DNA from: a virus
Reading direction: 5' to 3' (one strand)
Length of the DNA stretch: 20,804 bases
Virus record (IMG/VR): IMGVR_UViG_3300009790_002287
Span: 1 to 20,804 of that record
Position numbers and translations under genes: made by a program. The first letter of the stretch is position 1. Each line of letters opens with the position of its first letter. This document shows positions 17,003-20,804 of this stretch, piece after piece. The notes beneath the pieces are model-generated. The model searched no databases and had not been told where the DNA came from. It worked only from the letters and a program-made list of their open reading frames with translations.

Positions 17003-17155
17003 ATGAAGAAACCTAAAAGAAAAATGAAAGCAAGAGCGAGACTAAAGAAGAAGCGTACGAAGGCAAAGCCTATGCGTCGTGGAAAGAATAAAGCTATTGC
17101 AAGACAGAGACAAGTAGCCAATCAAGAGATGGGCAAACCCAATCAGTACAACTAA
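17003..17155 (+). CDS. Small highly basic protein (50 residues)
   Basis: Too short for standard calling. It has 13 Lys and 8 Arg in 50 residues (42% basic) and one acidic residue (Glu42). The N-terminal two thirds are strongly basic (MKKPKRKMKARARLKKKRTK) and the C-terminus is neutral and Gln/Asn-rich. The leader GGTGATAACAAATG matches the leaders of other genes here (AGGAGATAACCATG at 7947-7960, AGAGGATAACAAATG at 10422-10436). No fold is recognised. The composition fits a nucleic-acid-binding or DNA-condensing protein, possibly packed in the head beside the ejection proteins, but could also be a ribosome- or RNA-binding factor. It stands 25 bases after the cysteine-rich gene. Confidence 0.6.
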   Translation: MKKPKRKMKARARLKKKRTKAKPMRRGKNKAIARQRQVANQEMGKPNQYN

Positions 17156-17190
17156 TAATAAACAGCAACAAACAACGCGGGGAGTAGCAG

Positions 17191-17619
17191 ATGGCGAAGT
17201 TTGGTCAGTTTATTCATAGAGTAAAAGAGGATGTGGCTAATGTCGTATTCGATACCTCTTATGGATCAACCAAGAAGATAACAATAAACTTAAACCAGAT
17301 AACAGATGGTGCGAACTCATCAATAGTGAGAAGAAGCACAGTCTATGCTGGGAACATACAACTAATACGTATCAAAGGAACGGTGTCGGGTAGTGCAACA
17401 TCAATAACTCTGAAAGGATACACAGATGATGCTGGTAATGACTTGTTGTTGCCATCGAGTAGTTCATCGTTTGAACCATCGATAGATGGTACATCGTATT
17501 CTGTGGCCTTTAGAGTTAATGCCTATCACGCATCAGAGACAGATAAGATTGTCCTCTTTTGTAAGACAAACGTTGGAAGCTTTACAGCTACTGAGATACT
17601 TGTCACGTGGTTCGAATAG
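17191..17619 (+). CDS. Small beta-rich virion-type protein of unknown function
   Basis: 142 residues, not recognised by name. SD site GGGGAG (17179-17184), six bases from the ATG. The sequence alternates beta strands with Ser/Thr-rich loops: VYAGNIQLIRIKGTVSGSAT near residues 50-69, LKGYTDDAGNDLLLPSSSSS near 73-92, and a strand ending in ATEILVTWFE at the C-terminus. This is typical of small jelly-roll-like phage tail, collar or fibre-tip proteins. It opens a run of three genes that ends with a clear fibre protein, so a fibre accessory or adaptor is likely. No membrane segment, signal peptide or catalytic motif is visible. Confidence 0.55.
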   Translation: MAKFGQFIHRVKEDVANVVFDTSYGSTKKITINLNQITDGANSSIVRRSTVYAGNIQLIRIKGTVSGSATSITLKGYTDDAGNDLLLPSSSSSFEPSIDGTSYSVAFRVNAYHASETDKIVLFCKTNVGSFTATEILVTWFE

Positions 17620-17630
17620 GGAGGTGAAGA

Positions 17631-17912
17631 ATGCCAGACATCACCTTCGGAGGACCATTCGAACCGATACAAGGTTCAGACTTTATCCAAGAAGACTTGT
17701 CATCACAGATACAAGTTGGAGGGACAACACGATTTACAACGACACAATCGTTTCAATCAACAAGACTAATTGTCTATCTAAATGGTTTATACCAAGGTCC
17801 TCCTGGAGGATCGGAAATAAATGTGATAGACAATGAGACATTCACTATCGCCACGACGGTGCAGCAGGGCGAGTCAATAACGGTGATTTATTCACCATCA
17901 ATCAAAACCTAA
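17631..17912 (+). CDS. Small protein matching the tip domain of phage fibres
   Basis: 93 residues. SD site GGGAGGTGA (17619-17627) is nearly a perfect match to the 16S rRNA tail. From residue 30 on it follows a recognisable fibre-tip pattern: a strand, then LIVYLNGLYQGPPGG, then FTIATTVQQGESITVIY. The last 70 residues of the 313-residue fibre downstream show the same order (IIVVRNGLIME, a loop, then ITFGTAPTNGDNLRVWY). So this looks like a free-standing copy of one fibre-tip domain. It may cap a trimeric fibre or bind receptor alongside it. Homology is inferred from motif order rather than an alignment score. Confidence 0.55.
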   Translation: MPDITFGGPFEPIQGSDFIQEDLSSQIQVGGTTRFTTTQSFQSTRLIVYLNGLYQGPPGGSEINVIDNETFTIATTVQQGESITVIYSPSIKT

Positions 17913-17928
17913 ATAAAGGAGCCCTTTC

Positions 17929-18870
17929 ATGGCTATTCAAATTAGGGGTAATCAGGTTGCAAATAATACCTTAGGCCCTACTCAAATTGACGAGACCGCC
18001 ACCTATGACTTTTCATCTGGTACTGTTTCTGTCGCTACTCCCTCATCTGCTGGACACGCAGCAACTAAGGCATACGTAGATAGTAAAGTCGTAGACACCT
18101 TCAGTGGTGGAGACGGTATCGCTATCGATGCTTCTGGAAACCCAGATGTTATCAGCGTAGACCTTGCTACAAACCCTGGAATGCAGTTCACTTCTAACAA
18201 GTTGGATTTGAAATGTAAATCAGAAAGTGGTGGTACAATCACAAAAGATGCTAACGGTATCTACATTGCTGATAGTGCTATCTCAAGTGCGAAGCTTGCT
18301 GGTTCTATTGCGAATGCAAAGCTTGCTAACAGTACAATCTCTGGTAAAGCTCTGGGTACAAACCTTGATGCTCTTGCTGCTGGACAAGGTCTTGCGATCG
18401 GTGGTGCCTTCAATGGTTCTGCTGCTCAAACAATGGACTTAAACCTTGATGGATCTTCTCTTGCGAAAGGCGGATCTGGTGTAAAGGTTGCTGACGGTGG
18501 TATTGGTGCAACTCAACTTGCTTCTAACGCTGTCACGACTGTTAAGATTGGAGACAATCAAGTCACAGCCGCTAAGATACCAAACGACAGTATCGGTTCT
18601 GCTAAGCTTTTGCTTCAGTCTGAATGGGTAAGTCTCACTGCAAACGGTTCAGCTACTGCTTTTGATCTTGGACATACTCTGTCTGGCGACTTCGCATCGA
18701 TCATTGTTGTACGAAACGGTTTGATTATGGAACAAAAATCATCTTCTCCTTCTGGAATGGATGAGTACAGTGTTTCATTGAACGGTGGTACTGGTGGAGT
18801 TGGACAGATAACCTTCGGGACTGCTCCAACAAACGGCGATAACCTACGCGTTTGGTACATCCAAGGGTAA
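17929..18870 (+). CDS. Tail fibre protein
   Basis: 313 residues. The N-terminus (AIQIRGNQVANNTLGPTQID) is followed by ATKAYVDSKV at residues 45-54, a motif common where fibres leave the tail. Then come two sets of short heptad-like repeats of the form I/V-x-x-A-K-L/I: about 116-145 (ISSAKLAGS, IANAKLANS) and about 191-228 (IGATQLASN, AVTTVKIGD, QVTAAKIPN, SIGSAKLLL), as in trimeric fibre shafts. The C-terminal 70 residues form a tip domain with VVRNGLIMEQ and ITFGTAPTNGDNLRVWY. It would bind the host surface. Short for a fibre, so it may be one segment of a longer assembly with the two small genes upstream. The SD site AAAGGAG (17915-17921) sits in a small 5-bp hairpin with CCTTT (17923-17927). 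Confidence 0.75.
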   Translation: MAIQIRGNQVANNTLGPTQIDETATYDFSSGTVSVATPSSAGHAATKAYVDSKVVDTFSGGDGIAIDASGNPDVISVDLATNPGMQFTSNKLDLKCKSESGGTITKDANGIYIADSAISSAKLAGSIANAKLANSTISGKALGTNLDALAAGQGLAIGGAFNGSAAQTMDLNLDGSSLAKGGSGVKVADGGIGATQLASNAVTTVKIGDNQVTAAKIPNDSIGSAKLLLQSEWVSLTANGSATAFDLGHTLSGDFASIIVVRNGLIMEQKSSSPSGMDEYSVSLNGGTGGVGQITFGTAPTNGDNLRVWYIQG

Positions 18871-18893
18871 TAGATGATAACAAGGAGTAAATG

Positions 18894-19112
18894 ATGGACA
18901 TCATAACATTAATTGAAATGTTCGGCATCGTTGCCGTTGCTCCGGCTATCGCTATTTACTTACACCAATCCTTTGTGAAAATTACTCAAGAACAGATGAA
19001 AATGATGATGGAAGAGAGTAAGGCTGACAGGGAAGTGTTTGTGCAAGCTGTTGATAAACTCGACAGACGCATAGAGATGCTGGAACAAGTAGTACGACAA
19101 ACAGATAAATAA
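18894..19112 (+). CDS. Holin-like small membrane protein (BhlA/UviB-type layout)
   Basis: 72 residues from the second of two adjacent ATG codons; AAGGAG at 18882-18887 is six bases before this ATG but only three before the first (18891). One membrane segment lies at residues 8-26 (MFGIVAVAPAIAIYLHQSF starts near 9), followed by a charged, methionine-rich coiled coil to the end (EQMKMMMEESKADREVF, LDRRIEMLEQVV). This single-helix plus coiled-coil layout is known from BhlA/UviB-type and some phage holins, which open the inner membrane for the endolysin. It comes directly after the fibre gene, as gene 17.5 does in T7. No endolysin is present in the window to confirm a lysis cassette, so a spanin-like or other membrane role remains possible. 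Confidence 0.6.
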   Translation: MDIITLIEMFGIVAVAPAIAIYLHQSFVKITQEQMKMMMEESKADREVFVQAVDKLDRRIEMLEQVVRQTDK

Positions 19113-19208
19113 ATGAACAACAGAAGTTAGGGATGGTATAGTTAGTACTGAGCTTGAATGTTTTATGTAATACATTTTTAGTTCTCCTTAAAAATTGAGA
19201 TTTGTTTG

Positions 19209-19239
19209 ACCCCATCGGCCTCCGTCGGTGGGGTTTTTT
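19209..19239 (+). terminator. Strong intrinsic terminator ending the late block
   Basis: An 11-bp stem (ACCCCATCGGC at 19209-19219 pairs with GTCGGTGGGGT at 19224-19234, two G-U pairs) closes a CTCC loop and runs into six T (19234-19239). This is a textbook Rho-independent terminator and by far the best in the window. It lies 97 bases after the holin-like gene. Confidence 0.9.
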
Positions 19240-19261
19240 CTTTACAAGTTTGTCAAACTTT

Positions 19262-19291
19262 TTGTAATTGAACACACTCTTACTGTATAAT
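19262..19291 (+). promoter_or_regulatory. Sigma70-like promoter for the downstream unit
   Basis: A perfect -10 box TATAAT at 19286-19291 with TTGTAA at 19262-19267 (four of six matches to TTGACA) and an 18-base spacer. Transcription would begin near 19298, about 50 bases before the next gene. It follows the terminator by 23 bases, which is the expected place for a promoter that starts a new unit. It would be read by host RNA polymerase. Confidence 0.6.
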
Positions 19292-19348
19292 TATGTATTG
19301 ACGGTTCCAAGATAACCGCCAACAAACAAACAGAAGGAAGAACAAATG

Positions 19349-19912
19349 ATGACAAAAACATACAAGATAAAGACAAGGAACAAGTCTCCATTCAAGGCCT
19401 ACGATCTCGATGCCCAAAAGAGAGGATGGCTGAATACAAACAGACAAGTACAGTTTGGTACTCGATCGTTGACAAGACAACTGATGGCACAGAAGAACCT
19501 CGAAGGAGCATTGTGGGTGATGGAGACATCTAACCAGATGAGAACATTTGCTTACAGTTCATCACCTCAGTCCAATGGAGACAATGTATGGCACGCTATC
19601 TCTTGGACAGATGTAGAGATGTGGGCCAATGAACAGTATGCACCCACTGGCAACATCAGTGCTCTGTTCGTAGATACCACCAACTGTAGACAAAGGTTTG
19701 TAGAGATAGACTTTATTGTCAATCGTGTCAATGCTTTAAAGAAGGTAGCAAACCCTGTACAATTTATAGATGTGAACGGACATCAATGGCTATCAAACTG
19801 GAGTTGTCAGAAGTGGCACAAGAGAGGACATAAGGACTTCGTCTTCGATGCAGTCTACTTATTCTGGCAACCTCATTCACACTGTGTCGATACATTCAGT
19901 CCATTAACATAG
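19349..19912 (+). CDS. Unknown protein, first gene of the downstream unit
   Basis: 187 residues, not recognised. Two adjacent ATGs (19346, 19349) follow GAAGGAAG (19334-19341); the second has slightly better spacing, but either may be used. The protein is soluble-looking and mixed alpha/beta. It is unusually rich in Trp, and its last 60 residues are rich in Cys/His/Trp: WLSNWSCQKWHKRGHKDFVF and then FWQPHSHCVD. This Cys-His group could bind a metal, but spacing does not fit a standard zinc finger that I know. It is the first gene after a host-type promoter, a place where phages usually keep early host-takeover proteins. No function can be given. Confidence 0.6.
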   Translation: MTKTYKIKTRNKSPFKAYDLDAQKRGWLNTNRQVQFGTRSLTRQLMAQKNLEGALWVMETSNQMRTFAYSSSPQSNGDNVWHAISWTDVEMWANEQYAPTGNISALFVDTTNCRQRFVEIDFIVNRVNALKKVANPVQFIDVNGHQWLSNWSCQKWHKRGHKDFVFDAVYLFWQPHSHCVDTFSPLT

Positions 19913-19941
19913 ATGAAATCTATGATTGCAACATAACCCAA

Positions 19942-19969
19942 GCGCTCCCTCTACAATCGTATGGAGCGC
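19942..19969 (+). promoter_or_regulatory. Inverted repeat just upstream of a ribosome binding site
   Basis: GCGCTCC (19942-19948) and GGAGCGC (19963-19969) form a perfect 7-bp stem with a 14-base loop. It ends eight bases before the AAGGAG (19978-19983) of the next gene. No T-run follows, so a terminator is unlikely. It could be an RNA hairpin or a protein-binding operator controlling the gene at 19989. Confidence 0.45.
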
Positions 19970-19988
19970 CCTTCAAAAAGGAGCACGT

Positions 19989-20363
19989 ATGCTAACACTA
20001 TTACCATTCCCAACTATGGGAGGAACACGCACTGAGCGTATCAAAACGTTTCGTTTCACTCTCATTGACGATACGATTGAAAGAAAAAAACTAAAAGTGT
20101 CTATTGCCGCGAAAGATGACAAGCCAAGAGTGAACATCTTCGAAGATGAAAGCTTCACAGTAGGAGAAGAACCAACAGTCTATAAAGCAGTAGTCTCCGC
20201 CGATAGTGATGAAGCTGAATGGCTAAAAGTATTTGAATTCAAAGCAGTACACATCGAATACGAAGACATCGAAGCACCCGATTACACATCACAGCTGTTC
20301 GAAGAGAAAGAAGAAGATGATAAGAAAGAGAAAGATGAAGGAGACACTGATGAACAAGAGTAG
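19989..20363 (+). CDS. Unknown small protein with a very acidic C-terminal tail
   Basis: 124 residues from the ATG at 19989, chosen because AAAAGGAG (19976-19983) lies five bases upstream; the longer in-frame reading starts at a TTG (19926) without an SD site and would run through the inverted repeat. The N-terminal 95 residues look like a small beta-rich domain (FRFTLIDDTIERKKLKVSIA near 22-41). The last 25 or so residues are almost all Glu, Asp and Lys (FEEKEEDDKKEKDEGDTDEQ). Acidic tails of this kind occur on single-stranded DNA-binding proteins, where they recruit partners, and on DNA mimics. The fold is not recognised, so this is only a possibility. Confidence 0.65.
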   Translation: MLTLLPFPTMGGTRTERIKTFRFTLIDDTIERKKLKVSIAAKDDKPRVNIFEDESFTVGEEPTVYKAVVSADSDEAEWLKVFEFKAVHIEYEDIEAPDYTSQLFEEKEEDDKKEKDEGDTDEQE

Positions 20364-20751
20364 TCCCAATGCACAACAAAGAACATTACGTGGTACCCAT
20401 AAAGATCTAAAGGATGCACTGATAGACATAGCCTCTGGTCTTGTTGCGATAGATAAGAACATACACTACTTGACCAAGTTCATTCCCGAAGAGGAGCGAA
20501 AGAGAATAATACAACATCTAAGAAACTGTGAACATCAGATACAACTAGGGACTGGACATCTCCGTGCATCCATAGACATCATAGCACCACATGTCCTTAC
20601 AGACACAGAGCTCACACTCAAACAACAAGAACACAATGATGAGATAAGGGAAGCTAAAGAAGAGAAGCTAAGAGGGATGACTGAAGAAGAGATACGAGTG
20701 CAGAAGGAAGAGAAGAAGGCCAAACGTAAGGCATACAGAAAGAACCGATGA
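20350..20751 (+). CDS. Unknown protein with charged C-terminal helix
   Basis: 133 residues. The start at 20350 is set by AAGGAG (20338-20343), six bases upstream; a longer in-frame reading from 20233 would run over the preceding gene for 130 bases without an SD site. It overlaps the acidic-tail gene by 14 bases, suggesting translational coupling. Predicted helical throughout: LKDALIDIASGLVAIDKNIH, RIIQHLRNCEHQIQLGTGHL, then a C-terminal stretch of alternating acidic and basic residues (about 95-133) ending in KAKRKAYRKNR. It could be a DNA- or protein-binding helper of its neighbour. A small terminase role is conceivable from the T7 order, but no HTH domain is evident. Confidence 0.6.
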   Translation: MNKSSPNAQQRTLRGTHKDLKDALIDIASGLVAIDKNIHYLTKFIPEEERKRIIQHLRNCEHQIQLGTGHLRASIDIIAPHVLTDTELTLKQQEHNDEIREAKEEKLRGMTEEEIRVQKEEKKAKRKAYRKNR

Positions 20752-20804
20752 CCTCTGTCTTTCACGATGTTGCCGCTAAATAAAAGAAAGAGTAAGAGGA
20801 CACA
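20752..20804 (+). other. Window edge: leader of the next gene
   Basis: No gene is complete here. AAGAGGA at 20794-20800 looks like an SD site for a gene starting just beyond the window. CCTCT (20752-20756) and CTTTC (20759-20763) can pair with AGAGG (20795-20799) and GAAAG (20786-20790), giving an imperfect hairpin that would cover this SD site. Confidence 0.35.

Larger units (their letters stand above)
19113..19345 (+). other. Intergenic control region between two transcription units
   Basis: 233 bases without a credible gene; the forward ATGs here open ORFs of at most a few codons. It is AT-rich and contains a strong terminator (19209-19239), then a sigma70-like promoter (19262-19291), then a short 5-bp inverted repeat (CGGTT 19302-19306 / AACCG 19314-19318) in the leader of the next gene. 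It is the longest non-coding stretch in the window. Confidence 0.7.

Noticed and set aside
16657-17121. 154-residue minus-strand ORF with many hydrophobic residues, looking like a membrane protein
   Set aside because: It is the antisense of the Lys/Arg-rich HNH, Cys-rich and basic genes. Reverse complements of AAA/AAG codons give Phe/Leu, which explains the hydrophobicity. No SD site and no other minus-strand genes nearby.
19298-19303. TTGACG as a second -35 box
   Set aside because: No -10-like hexamer 16-19 bases downstream.
19926-19988. Longer N-terminus for the acidic-tail protein (TTG start at 19926)
   Set aside because: No SD site before the TTG, and it would translate through the inverted repeat. 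The ATG at 19989 has AAGGAG at good distance.
20233-20349. Longer N-terminus for the 133-residue protein
   Set aside because: It would overlap the preceding gene by 130 bases in another frame and lacks an SD site; the ATG at 20350 has AAGGAG six bases upstream.
1-20804. tRNA genes, CRISPR arrays, insertion sequences, integrase or attachment sites
   Set aside because: No cloverleaf, regularly spaced repeats, transposase or recombinase motifs were seen on reading both strands by eye. A dedicated search (tRNAscan, repeat finder) was not possible.

Overview
The window looks like the late (structural) half of a tailed-phage genome, most simply a T7-like short-tailed phage (podovirus). All credible genes are on the + strand, tightly packed, often joined by one-base TAATG stop/start overlaps, and nearly all have strong AGGAG-type Shine-Dalgarno (SD) sites. 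The gene order is that of T7: major capsid protein, tail tubular A-like adaptor, tail tubular B-like nozzle, internal virion (ejection) proteins, fibres, holin. No tape-measure, tail-tube or sheath gene is seen. The host cannot be named. The consistent strong SD sites argue against hosts that do not use them (e.g. Bacteroidetes). The gene style resembles environmental, probably aquatic, phages, but that is an impression rather than a database result.

Layout: 1-199, end of an upstream gene and the leader of the capsid gene; 200-1756, capsid and a probable head-decoration protein, closed by a hairpin terminator (1787-1816) placed like T7 T-phi; 1832-5457, adaptor and beta-propeller nozzle; 5457-7947, three consecutive virion-type proteins with related N-termini, an insertion relative to T7; 7958-16628, three ejection-type proteins ending in a 2064-residue giant; 16628-17155, a cassette of tiny genes (HNH nuclease, 24-residue protein with 10 cysteines, 50-residue protein that is 42% Lys/Arg); 17191-18870, three small fibre or tip genes; 18894-19112, a holin-like membrane protein; 19209-19239, a strong terminator.

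After that terminator a sigma70-like promoter (19262-19291) starts a new unit of three unrecognised genes that runs off the window. This looks like a late-to-early boundary: the late block ends and a host-transcribed block begins. Terminase, portal, endolysin, polymerase and integrase genes are not in the window.

The most unusual item is the 24-residue, metallothionein-like cysteine-rich gene at 16903-16977. It is too short for ordinary ORF callers but has a good SD site and is coupled to the HNH gene by the same TAATG junction that this phage uses for its core structural genes.
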